Shown: positions 17,351 through 24,579 of the stretch, piece after piece
How the letters are laid out: each line of letters starts with the position of its first letter
Numbering within the stretch: the first letter of the stretch is position 1
Assembly: GCA_002792315.1 (NCBI GenBank)
Contig: PFOB01000016.1
Location: 1 to 35,063, forward strand
DNA: 35,063 nucleotides
Direction of reading: 5' to 3'
From: Candidatus Roizmanbacteria bacterium CG_4_10_14_0_2_um_filter_39_13
GTDB taxonomy: Bacteria > Patescibacteriota > Microgenomatia > UBA1406 > GWC2-37-13
The notes under the pieces: model-generated
Told to the model about the DNA's origin: nothing
What the model saw: the letters and a program-made list of their open reading frames with translations, nothing else
Databases searched by the model: none
Position numbers and translations under genes: made by a program

Positions 17351-18139
17351 ATGTTGCCAGTATTGCTTGATTTGGGCTTTCTGAAGATATATACATTAGG
17401 GATATTTTTGGTATTAGCTTTTTTTTGGGGAAGTTTTTTTTTATGGAAAAATATCTCCTTAACTTCTTATAAAGAAGATGAGATATTTGACGGACTCTTT
17501 TTCTCACTCTTTTGTGGATTATTTATTGGTCGAATAGTCTATATCGCTCTTCATTTTTCTGAATTTGGCTTTGATATTTTAAAATTCATACTGGTAAATG
17601 GATATCCAGGAATACATTATATTGGATTTGTCATGGGCTTCTTGTTATTTGGCTATATTTTTGCTGTTTCGAAGAAAATCTCATATTTGAAATGCGTCGA
17701 TTATATTATTCCACCACTTCTTCTTGCATTAGCAATTAGCAAGCTTGGAAGTTTTTTTTCGGGATCAGAGATTGGATCACAAACTCAATTTTTCATATCA
17801 CTTGCATATGCTAATCTTGATGGAGCGCGGCACTTGACCTCATTTTACGAAAGCGTATTATTTTTCTTTGGGAGCTTCATTACGTATAAATATATTTTTC
17901 TAATTCGAAAAGATAAGTTGTATGAAGGATTTAATATCGTGTTTTTCCTTTGGTATTTTTCATTGATACAGTTTTCGCTTGATCCATTGAAGACATTTCG
18001 AACAATGGTGCACTTTACGAGTGCTGAGATGATCGTGAGCGGAGTATTGCTCTTGACAGGAAGTATATACTTCCTCTATTATTTTAGGAAATCGATCGGT
18101 GGCACGATTCAGGCACTTTTCAAAAAGAAAAAAGATTAA
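17351..18139 (+). CDS. Lgt-like membrane protein (prolipoprotein diacylglyceryl transferase family), motifs degenerate
   Basis: A 262-aa protein with about seven membrane helices and the overall Lgt layout: N-terminal PVLLDLGFLKIYTLG, GRIVYI, GIHYIGFVMG, SKLGSFFSGSEIG and SFYES. In Lgt these correspond to GARLGY, the H103 motif, the signature GRxGNFxNxE and HPTQLYE. Several key positions differ, for example GRxGNF reads SKLGSF and the final RFxxEF segment reads IQFSLDP. It could be a divergent Lgt or a paralogue with altered function. dksA-like follows 15 nt downstream. Confidence 0.65.
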   Translation: MLPVLLDLGFLKIYTLGIFLVLAFFWGSFFLWKNISLTSYKEDEIFDGLFFSLFCGLFIGRIVYIALHFSEFGFDILKFILVNGYPGIHYIGFVMGFLLFGYIFAVSKKISYLKCVDYIIPPLLLALAISKLGSFFSGSEIGSQTQFFISLAYANLDGARHLTSFYESVLFFFGSFITYKYIFLIRKDKLYEGFNIVFFLWYFSLIQFSLDPLKTFRTMVHFTSAEMIVSGVLLLTGSIYFLYYFRKSIGGTIQALFKKKKD

Positions 18140-18154
18140 TAATTTAACAAATTT

Positions 18155-18502
18155 ATGATAAAAAAAGAAGAGATTAGAAATTTACTTGAAAAAGAAAAAC
18201 AAAAAGTTACTCAGCAACTTCGAACATTGAAAGAATCAGATCCATTTGAAGATCCTACTCATGTAACCGACAATGCTTCGGTTGATACGGATGTTCGAGA
18301 GCAAGAAGCTCATCAAAGAATTGAAGCGGAGATGGACGCATTACGAAAAAAATTTAAAGATATTGACATTGCTTTAAAACGAGTGGAAAAAGGGTCATAT
18401 GATACCTGTAATCGCTGCAATAAGACTATTCCTGCAAAGCGTTTGGAGCTCATACCAGAGACTATTCATTGCGTATCATGTGAAGAAGATTTGGTGCGGT
18501 AA
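18155..18502 (+). CDS. DksA/TraR-family zinc-finger protein
   Basis: A 115-aa protein with a long charged coiled coil (residues 1-75) followed by a C4 zinc finger, CNRC followed 19 residues later by CVSC, as in DksA/TraR proteins that bind in the RNA polymerase secondary channel. The coiled-coil tip DNASVDTDVREQEAH contains acidic residues in the position of the DksA tip. It may modulate transcription in response to stress, with or without ppGpp. It is probably co-transcribed with the Lgt-like gene. Confidence 0.85.
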   Translation: MIKKEEIRNLLEKEKQKVTQQLRTLKESDPFEDPTHVTDNASVDTDVREQEAHQRIEAEMDALRKKFKDIDIALKRVEKGSYDTCNRCNKTIPAKRLELIPETIHCVSCEEDLVR

Positions 18503-18560
18503 GATCAAAGCATCCTGATCTGAATTGCTGATTATCTGCAAAATATGATAGAGTAGAGGA

Positions 18561-19448
18561 ATGAAGAAAGTTCAAAAATATAAGGCGTTATACGGTGTTC
18601 TTATCGGATTTCTTCTTTTTTATTTCTTTTTTAAAGTTTTCTCCTCGTTTTCAAATTCATTATTTTTCTCTCGTCCTGACCGAATGAATGTCGTTGTCTA
18701 CGGTCCTTCAACAACGTATTACTCGCTTGATTCTCAAGACAAGCAAAATTACAGTATCCAATTTGATCCTGAAGTAAAGGTTGATGTTCCCGGTGGATAC
18801 GGTCAGTATCGAGTGGGATCTTTGGGCAAACTGGTAAAGTTGGAAAAAAATCCTGATATTTTCAAAAAAGCTTTTTCAAAGACGACTACAACATTTGTGC
18901 ATTATTATTTTTATCAAAATAAGGATGACATTTACTATGATGAGATTGTCGAAGAAAAAATTAAACCAACACTCAAAAATTTACTCCTTTCTTCGAGTAA
19001 TGCCTCATTTCTTGATCGGATCTACCTAACAATTTCTTTCAATAATATTAACGAAAATTATAATAAAATTAGATATCAAAAAGAGACAAATGATGCACTC
19101 AATGACGTCTTATTTCAAGACAAGTCATTTATCCAAGATAGCATAGGACTTCTTTATAACAATGAGTATCGTCAAGAGAAACAGAGCGTGCAAGTACTTT
19201 ATCGTCAGAATTATAATACCGCAAGCAGTATATCTTCACTTCTCGAAGGAAATGGGATACGGGTGAGTGACATAAGTAGAAATACCGCAATAAATGACTG
19301 TCGCGTGATGATAGGGGAGAATGAGCCATCACAAACCGCTCAGGATTTATCAAAATACTTTTCTTGTCCTATTGTAAAGGGAAAAACCGATGTGTATGAT
19401 ATACTCTTTGTATTAGGAGAAAAAGAGGAGGAGTGGGAGGTAAATTAG
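18561..19448 (+). CDS. Membrane-anchored protein with LytR_C-like C-terminal domain
   Basis: The 295-aa protein has one N-terminal membrane helix (about residues 10-30) and an extracytoplasmic remainder. The last 90 residues (QSVQVLYRQNYNTASSISSLLEGNGIRV ending in DVYDILFVLGE) fit the LytR_C pattern seen at the end of LytR-CpsA-Psr proteins and in stand-alone envelope proteins. The middle region is not recognised and lacks a visible LCP phosphotransferase motif set. A TATGAT lies 11 nt before the ATG. A role at the cell envelope is inferred only. Confidence 0.6.
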   Translation: MKKVQKYKALYGVLIGFLLFYFFFKVFSSFSNSLFFSRPDRMNVVVYGPSTTYYSLDSQDKQNYSIQFDPEVKVDVPGGYGQYRVGSLGKLVKLEKNPDIFKKAFSKTTTTFVHYYFYQNKDDIYYDEIVEEKIKPTLKNLLLSSSNASFLDRIYLTISFNNINENYNKIRYQKETNDALNDVLFQDKSFIQDSIGLLYNNEYRQEKQSVQVLYRQNYNTASSISSLLEGNGIRVSDISRNTAINDCRVMIGENEPSQTAQDLSKYFSCPIVKGKTDVYDILFVLGEKEEEWEVN

Positions 19449-19467
19449 AAAATTAACTCAAATAGAT

Positions 19468-19656
19468 ATGCTTATTATTATAGTCGTCATTCTCGCAATA
19501 GCCTCTTTTATCTTGGCGCTTGTTTCGATGAAAGACTTTCATATTCCACCAGAGATTGCCAAAATTCTTACGATGAAAAAAATACGAGGAACGATTGTCT
19601 TTTTTAAAGATAAAGTAGAACATTACTCTTCATCATCGTCCTCATCTTCAATCTGA
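19468..19656 (+). CDS. Small single-helix membrane protein with Ser-rich tail
   Basis: A 62-aa ORF: N-terminal hydrophobic helix (residues 1-20), a basic middle (KKIRGTIVFFKDKVEHY) and a C-terminal run of eight serines. It follows the LytR_C gene by 19 nt. Its last 34 nt overlap, antisense, the 3' end of the acidic TPR gene, where the Ser run is the complement of the Asp/Glu run. The hydrophobic start and spacing favour a real gene, but it is unconfirmed. Confidence 0.5.
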   Translation: MLIIIVVILAIASFILALVSMKDFHIPPEIAKILTMKKIRGTIVFFKDKVEHYSSSSSSSSI

Positions 19657-20429
19657 ACGATTCCGCTGAGGTCTTTTTCTTGTTCATATTTTTCCCATGC
19701 TTCATCATTGAGGCCATCATCACTATCTTCATCATCCACATCTTCGTCAGTTGAGTTAATTTCACCCGGATTATCGAGATGTTGAATGTCAGAAAGCATT
19801 ACGTGAGGATTTGATGGAAATGATGGATACTGTCCAACCTTCTTCCCTTTTGTAAGCTCTCTGATAAACACCACAACCTCTGTAAGGTTGATTTCTTTGA
19901 TATGTGTCGAGTAGGTGCTATTATCACCGATAAAGTAACAGAGACGTTTTGAGATGTCATCTGGGAGGTTTCCAATAAATTCATCATGCGTAGTGCGCAC
20001 TTCAAGCTTTCTTCGTTTTTCTTTAAGCAGTACCATTTCGCCAATGCTTGTTCCCGCAAGATCCTCTTTTTTCCCCAGATTTACGAGGTGAACGGTTCGA
20101 GTTCTCCCTGGTATTTCAATAAATAAATCGGGATCATACTGTGTATTATTTTCATGTCGTTTCTTTTTTTTAGAAGTGAGGACGTCAATTTTTTCAATAT
20201 GCTCTTCTGCGATATTATTTTTTGGCTGAAGTTTCAGTACAATTTGAAACTCTTTTTTTGAAAGTCGAAGCTTATTGCTTTGAAGATACGCAAATCCAAG
20301 TCTCATATGCGCTGTAAGATCCTCGGGAGATTCAGAAATTATTTCTTTATTCAATCTTATAGCAGTAGCCCATTCGCCATTTACTGCAGCGTCAATAGAT
20401 CGTTGTTCGAGTTGATCTGAAAATACCAT
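19623..20429 (-). CDS. TPR protein with acidic C-terminal tail
   Basis: The 268-aa protein starts with two TPR-like helix pairs (residues 5-75, WATAIRLNKEIISESPEDLTAH) and a basic linker KKKKR. A central beta-rich domain (about 90-185) has the pattern VLLKEKRRKLEVRTTHDEFIGNLP. The C-terminus from residue 222 is strongly acidic (EDVDDEDSDD and EDEDDDEE). The central domain is not identified. The acidic tail suggests binding to a basic partner such as a ribosomal or nucleic-acid-binding protein; this is inference. Convergent with the small membrane gene and divergent from the next gene. Confidence 0.7.
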   Translation of the reverse strand: MVFSDQLEQRSIDAAVNGEWATAIRLNKEIISESPEDLTAHMRLGFAYLQSNKLRLSKKEFQIVLKLQPKNNIAEEHIEKIDVLTSKKKKRHENNTQYDPDLFIEIPGRTRTVHLVNLGKKEDLAGTSIGEMVLLKEKRRKLEVRTTHDEFIGNLPDDISKRLCYFIGDNSTYSTHIKEINLTEVVVFIRELTKGKKVGQYPSFPSNPHVMLSDIQHLDNPGEINSTDEDVDDEDSDDGLNDEAWEKYEQEKDLSGIVQIEDEDDDEE

Positions 20430-20506
20430 TTAGTTGAGTATAAAAAATTAATCTCTAATGTCAAGTGCAATATGATCATTTTATATTAATTGGCTCAGGG
20501 TGATAG

Positions 20507-20512
20507 TATAAT
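20507..20512 (+). promoter_or_regulatory. -10 box (TATAAT) 8 nt before start codon
   Basis: A perfect TATAAT ends 8 nt before the ATG at 20521, so transcription would start at or next to the A of ATG. No good -35 is seen at normal spacing. Confidence 0.6.
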
Positions 20513-20520
20513 GGAGATTG

Positions 20521-21369
20521 ATGACAAAAATATTCAAAACACTCCATCAAATATTTTATCCACATGCAATTGTTGCACGCTGGGTACGTTTCGTGAACTA
20601 TATTCCAAAACGGATCAGAATCATTATTGTGACATTCATCATGACAACGGTACTTGCTCTTGCTACTTTTTTTTCCTTCAATAGTACCTGGATGTATTTT
20701 ATATTGATTCTTGCAGTAATAGCTTATGTGACATCTTATCTTGCAATATTTGAAGGTATCGATGGCACCGAGATGATTATGCTCTTTATTATGCCGGTAT
20801 TATTTGTACTTTCATTGTACGTATTTTACTCATTATTACCGGTTCGATGGCTCACACGAATTCCATTTTTGGCACTGTTTAGTCTGGGGTATTATGCGAT
20901 GCTCCTTTGTTCAAACATTTTTAATATTGGGGTAGAGAAGAGTATACAGCTCTATCGAGCAGCATTTTCCGTAAATTACATTTCACAAACACTCGTCATT
21001 TTTATTATTGCAATTGTGATTTTGTCATTTCGACTTAATTACTTCTTAACAAGTATGTTTATGGGAGGAGTCATGTTTATCACCTCAATGCAGATTCTTT
21101 GGACCGTTGATCTCAATGAGCATATTGAGAGGAAAATCTTAATATATAGTGGCGTTGTCTCGCTTCTTCTCTTTGAGCTCATGGTTTTGCTCTCCTTTGT
21201 CCCATTAGCAATAAATGTTTACGCATTGATTGTCACAACAGCCTATTATTCAATTATTGGCATGGTAACAAATTATATAGGGGACCGTTTGTATAAGACA
21301 GTGATTCGTGAGTACATCTTTGTGTTGATCTTCGTCATAATCATCGCTCTTTTGACCTTGCAATGGTAA
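20521..21369 (+). CDS. Polytopic membrane protein of unknown function
   Basis: 282 aa from the ATG at 20521 (the ORF-track start at 20518 is a TTG directly before it). The cytoplasmic N-terminal segment (residues 1-35) is basic and aromatic; about eight hydrophobic helices follow up to the C-terminus. I do not recognise a family motif. It is the last gene before the 0.9-kb gene-free region. A consensus DnaA box sequence TTATCCACA falls inside its coding region at 20556-20564. Confidence 0.7.
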   Translation: MTKIFKTLHQIFYPHAIVARWVRFVNYIPKRIRIIIVTFIMTTVLALATFFSFNSTWMYFILILAVIAYVTSYLAIFEGIDGTEMIMLFIMPVLFVLSLYVFYSLLPVRWLTRIPFLALFSLGYYAMLLCSNIFNIGVEKSIQLYRAAFSVNYISQTLVIFIIAIVILSFRLNYFLTSMFMGGVMFITSMQILWTVDLNEHIERKILIYSGVVSLLLFELMVLLSFVPLAINVYALIVTTAYYSIIGMVTNYIGDRLYKTVIREYIFVLIFVIIIALLTLQW

Positions 21370-21445
21370 TAATTGAGCACAAATATTCTTTATAAGAATC
21401 TTACCCGCACAAGCCAAAGGAGAGGAGAGGGGAGTGAAAAGCATA

Positions 21446-21525
21446 CGTACGTGAATAATAGTTATATCCTATAATAATTGTTAATTAATTATATAAATAC
21501 TATAAGATATATAATTTCACGTACG
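21446..21525. repeat. Inverted repeat CGTACGTGAA...TTCACGTACG enclosing AT-rich core
   Basis: Two perfect 10-bp arms (21446-21455 and 21516-21525) enclose 60 bp that are almost wholly A and T and can partly pair with each other. The element looks like an extrudable cruciform or an unwinding element. Confidence 0.75.
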
Positions 21526-21565
21526 GGAATTTTTTAACACGTAAAATGATATAGTTGTATCTATT

Positions 21566-21574
21566 TGTGGATAA
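21566..21574 (-). other. Consensus DnaA box (TTATCCACA on minus strand)
   Basis: TGTGGATAA on the + strand is the exact complement of the DnaA box TTATCCACA. It lies 40 bp from the AT-rich inverted repeat. Only one exact box is seen in the gene-free region, so an origin function is uncertain. Confidence 0.4.
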
Positions 21575-21659
21575 CTATCTCTTTATACGGCACTTCAACC
21601 GCAAAATGATAGATATAGCGCTATATATGGCTCTATTCTGAAAGAATTACATGGGTATG

Positions 21660-21693
21660 TTTTTATCATTTTTATGCTGAAAAATGATAAAAA
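21660..21693. repeat. 14-bp perfect AT-rich hairpin
   Basis: TTTTTATCATTTTT (21660-21673) and AAAAATGATAAAAA (21680-21693) are exact complements around the loop ATGCTG. It is not followed by a U-tract on either strand. Confidence 0.8.
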
Positions 21694-21948
21694 AGAGTGT
21701 TATAAAGCTCTAAAATTAATCCTAATGTGTATGATCACTAGCGAGATAAGCATATACTGGCATTTTAGTTAATTTCGATCGTGGCCAATCATGGTCTTTT
21801 ATTAAGAGAATAGTGACAAATAAATATTTCATTTCAAAAATAAAAAACAAAGAAATAAATAAATAATGAATGAAATACTTCCGTTATTGAGTGGTATGCA
21901 AAATCGTCAAATTTTGGTTAAAAGCACGTGAGAGCGAAAGGATATGAG

Positions 21949-21976
21949 ACGTCGTAAAATGAATCTTTTACGACGT
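21949..21976. repeat. 11-bp perfect hairpin ACGTCGTAAAA/TTTTACGACGT
   Basis: Perfect 11-bp arms with the 6-nt loop TGAATC. The left arm contains part of an 11-mer (TGAGACGTCGT) that recurs at 23687 and 24445. No U-tract follows. Confidence 0.8.
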
Positions 21977-22271
21977 TAGCCTTAATTTCGAGAAGAGGAG
22001 AGCGTTTTTGGTATATTTCATTTTTTTGTTTTTTATTGTTTTTATTTCCCCTTCTCTATTGGCTATTGTGCTCAAAAATTTGATTTTATTTTTCATTATT
22101 TCTCGCCTTTTTTGATTTGGAGCAAATTGCCATATAAAGATCATTACAAGGCTCTAAATCGAAAATATTGAGTTCATTCTCTCCTCTCTTTGGGATGCCT
22201 CAGTCAAAGTAGGTAGTTAGATAAGGAATCGTATTTGGTTGGGGACTGCTATGACAGTATAAATCAATATA

Positions 22272-23372
22272 TCACACACCGCGGCGCCAATTGAGATATC
22301 TATCGCTCAAATAACTGAATAGATACATTGGAGAGATGATGAAATCTTGCGTATAGAGATAGTCAACTTGAAATCCACCAAAGCCATGTTTAAACAAACT
22401 TAAGCCTTTCCAGGATTTTGGCGTGCGCCCCGGATCATGAATTCCGTGAAAACTGTAGTATTTACATCCCCGACGTTTGGCCTCGAGAATTGCATGCCAT
22501 TGGAGGAGGTAAGCGGCTGGGTATTTGGTATGAATCGATGCTCCCTGATGATAGAAGCCTGAGGACTTAGAAAAGATGACTAAGGATGCAGCTAAATTCT
22601 GAGAGGCACCTTCCTGGGCGAATTCTGGGGGTAACACCTCTTGTGGACTGTTGAGAAAGCCTGAATTGAATATAATAGCATTGCCTGCAGCTTCAAATGC
22701 GTCAAATTCATGCCGAATATATATATCTGAGTATGGAGTGAATTGTTCTCGATCTGCAGTTACGTGGTACAGGTCCAGAAATTTTTTCAATCCTTCCGAT
22801 GACTCATTTGAGATTACCGAAATATGTTCCCGCTCCGCACGACGAATTGCATACCGTGTATTTTTCCGCATATTTGCGAGAATTTCATTTTCTGATTGCG
22901 TAAGATCAATAACCCACATGGTTTCCGCATGAACATAAATAGGAGCGATTCGATATCCAAGTGCGCGAAAAAGGCTCACATGATCGTCATCGCGAGCCAT
23001 GGGAGGCGCAATGCGTATAAACCAAAATCCTTCTGAACGCGCCATATTTGTCAAATACCGGTGAAATTCAGCAAGCTGTGTACCAATAGATTTAAACTGT
23101 TGTGAAAAGATTTTCTGGGTAAGTCTATCTTGAAGAATATCAAAAAGCGGCCCATGAGGGATAAATAAATATTTTCCACGTTTTGAACGCACCTTGACAA
23201 TAAGAGCGATTGCTACGAGGTTGTTATTATGGTATAAACCAACTCGTTCAATATCGTTATTACAGAGTTTTTGAAACTCGCCCCATTCCCATGAGTGATG
23301 AAATGAAGGAGATCCGACCCGATTATAGAATGCATTCCATTCAGATTTGTTTGTTACAACACGTATATTCAT
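22272..23372 (-). CDS. FemAB-family peptidoglycan branch-forming aminoacyltransferase
   Basis: The 366-aa protein matches the FemAB/FemX architecture: two GNAT-like halves. The N-terminal motif PSFHHSWEWGEFQK is followed by YLFIPHGPLFD, and the second half has TRYAIRRAEREHI and the C-terminal YYSFHGIHDPG and LSLFKHGFGG. These enzymes add an amino acid from aminoacyl-tRNA to the peptide stem of lipid II or peptidoglycan. The start overlaps the stop of the aminotransferase gene by 4 nt, so the two are coupled. The amino acid added cannot be predicted. Confidence 0.85.
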   Translation of the reverse strand: MNIRVVTNKSEWNAFYNRVGSPSFHHSWEWGEFQKLCNNDIERVGLYHNNNLVAIALIVKVRSKRGKYLFIPHGPLFDILQDRLTQKIFSQQFKSIGTQLAEFHRYLTNMARSEGFWFIRIAPPMARDDDHVSLFRALGYRIAPIYVHAETMWVIDLTQSENEILANMRKNTRYAIRRAEREHISVISNESSEGLKKFLDLYHVTADREQFTPYSDIYIRHEFDAFEAAGNAIIFNSGFLNSPQEVLPPEFAQEGASQNLAASLVIFSKSSGFYHQGASIHTKYPAAYLLQWHAILEAKRRGCKYYSFHGIHDPGRTPKSWKGLSLFKHGFGGFQVDYLYTQDFIISPMYLFSYLSDRYLNWRRGV

Positions 23373-24568
23373 GATTGGGTAAGTATTTTGACCATTCGTT
23401 TGGCATCGGGAATCGAAATAAGCGTCGGCAGGTTAATAATCCGTTTACACAGTGATTCTGCATTAGGGCAGCTTCCCGCAGTGTATCCAACCAATTCCAA
23501 ATCAAGTTCATTTGGAGCTACCGCTTGTGAATACCATCGTCCCAATTGAATATTTTGCTTTAAAGCCAGGGACCTTATTTTATTTGGATCATCACAAAGC
23601 ACGGGATATCGTAATAATCCGAGAGTGTGCGCTGTATTTATATTGAATTTTGTGTCAAAGAATTGAGATGCTTTTTTTCTTTTACTTGAGACGTCGTTAA
23701 ATCTATTCAGTTGTTCAAGCATAAATATTGCTGCACAATTTGGGAATGTTCGTAAAAAACTATAGTTAAAATGACCTTTTTTCTCTTCTTTGGTGACCTC
23801 AGGTATGATAAGATCAAATTGTTTGAACATAAAATGAATTATCTTCCCAATTTTGATTGAATACGTTGATTTGATGATTACCGAATTAATTTTATAAAAT
23901 ATAATTTGGAGGAGCATCCAGAATGAGGGGTTTGGGAGGGTCCTCTCCCCTATTTGAATTGATTTGCCTGCGCGAACTCCACGAACAGCGATGGCGCCAC
24001 CAAAAACAGATGAAAATAGTTTCGATCGACCAAATGACATGAGAACTGCCCCGGTATACCGTTTTGTCCGGAAAAGCCATTGGTTAAATCCATGGGCAAC
24101 ATCTTCGATGAGGTGAAGTTTATGAAACTTTGCAAATTCAATCAATTTTCTTCTGTCTTTGGGCGTAATGCCAAATGAATGCTGAATGATAAGCACTCGT
24201 GCCCGAGGAGAATATTTCTTTTTCAAATCCTGAATATTCATAGAAAAATCTTCCGAATTGACATCGACATATACCGGCGTTAATTCAAGCTCAAGTATTG
24301 GAAGAATCACTGCCTCACAGGTGAAAGCTTGAACCAGAACTTCATCAGTTGGATGCAGATGGAGACTGCTCAAGTACTGGTACAGTGCTGCACGACCGGT
24401 GAGGAATAATGAAATGTGTGTGTCAGGAGTGAAAAATCGCGATTTGAGACGTCGTTTAAGATTATGAATCTCTTTTCCTTTTCGCCATCTCCATGGTTGA
24501 AAAAGTAATTTCATTGCAAGACTTGCATCGCGCGATGTTTCATTTGGTGCAAATTCAGAAAAAATCAT
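23369..24568 (-). CDS. DegT/DnrJ/EryC1-like PLP aminotransferase
   Basis: The 399-aa protein has the fold-type I PLP elements of the DegT family: FLTGRAALYQYLSSL near the N-terminus, LIEDVAHGF with the cofactor Asp (D156), and SFGRSK with the PLP Lys (K183), then FGGAI. DegT enzymes usually transaminate keto sugars, and some act on other small molecules. An SD-like AGGGGAG lies 5-6 nt before the ATG. It sits between a Mur ligase and FemAB in one operon, which suggests a role in wall precursor or surface glycan synthesis. Confidence 0.8.
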   Translation of the reverse strand: MIFSEFAPNETSRDASLAMKLLFQPWRWRKGKEIHNLKRRLKSRFFTPDTHISLFLTGRAALYQYLSSLHLHPTDEVLVQAFTCEAVILPILELELTPVYVDVNSEDFSMNIQDLKKKYSPRARVLIIQHSFGITPKDRRKLIEFAKFHKLHLIEDVAHGFNQWLFRTKRYTGAVLMSFGRSKLFSSVFGGAIAVRGVRAGKSIQIGERTLPNPSFWMLLQIIFYKINSVIIKSTYSIKIGKIIHFMFKQFDLIIPEVTKEEKKGHFNYSFLRTFPNCAAIFMLEQLNRFNDVSSKRKKASQFFDTKFNINTAHTLGLLRYPVLCDDPNKIRSLALKQNIQLGRWYSQAVAPNELDLELVGYTAGSCPNAESLCKRIINLPTLISIPDAKRMVKILTQS

Positions 24569-24579
24569 AGTGGTCTCCC

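Larger units (their letters stand above)
21370..22271. other. Gene-free 0.9-kb AT-rich region between convergent genes
   Basis: No ORF with protein-like composition is seen on either strand. The region holds several inverted repeats (annotated separately), a perfect DnaA-box 9-mer, the palindrome ATATAGCGCTATAT (21613-21626) and poly-A/T tracts (21830-21870 and 22014-22048 are roughly complementary). AGAGGAGAG occurs at 21421 and 21994, and a related CTCTCCTCTC near 22179. TTGAGCACAA near 21373 is repeated inverted near 22066. It could hold a structured RNA, a replication-related site or a decayed element; none can be proven. Confidence 0.6.

Noticed and set aside
21446-21525. dif-like XerCD site in the AT-rich inverted repeat
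   Set aside because: No stretch matches the 28-bp dif pattern of half-sites around a 6-bp centre well enough to call.
21370-22271. tRNA, rRNA, tmRNA, RNase P RNA or CRISPR in the gene-free region
   Set aside because: No cloverleaf, CCA end, conserved RNA signature or regularly spaced direct repeats were seen by eye.
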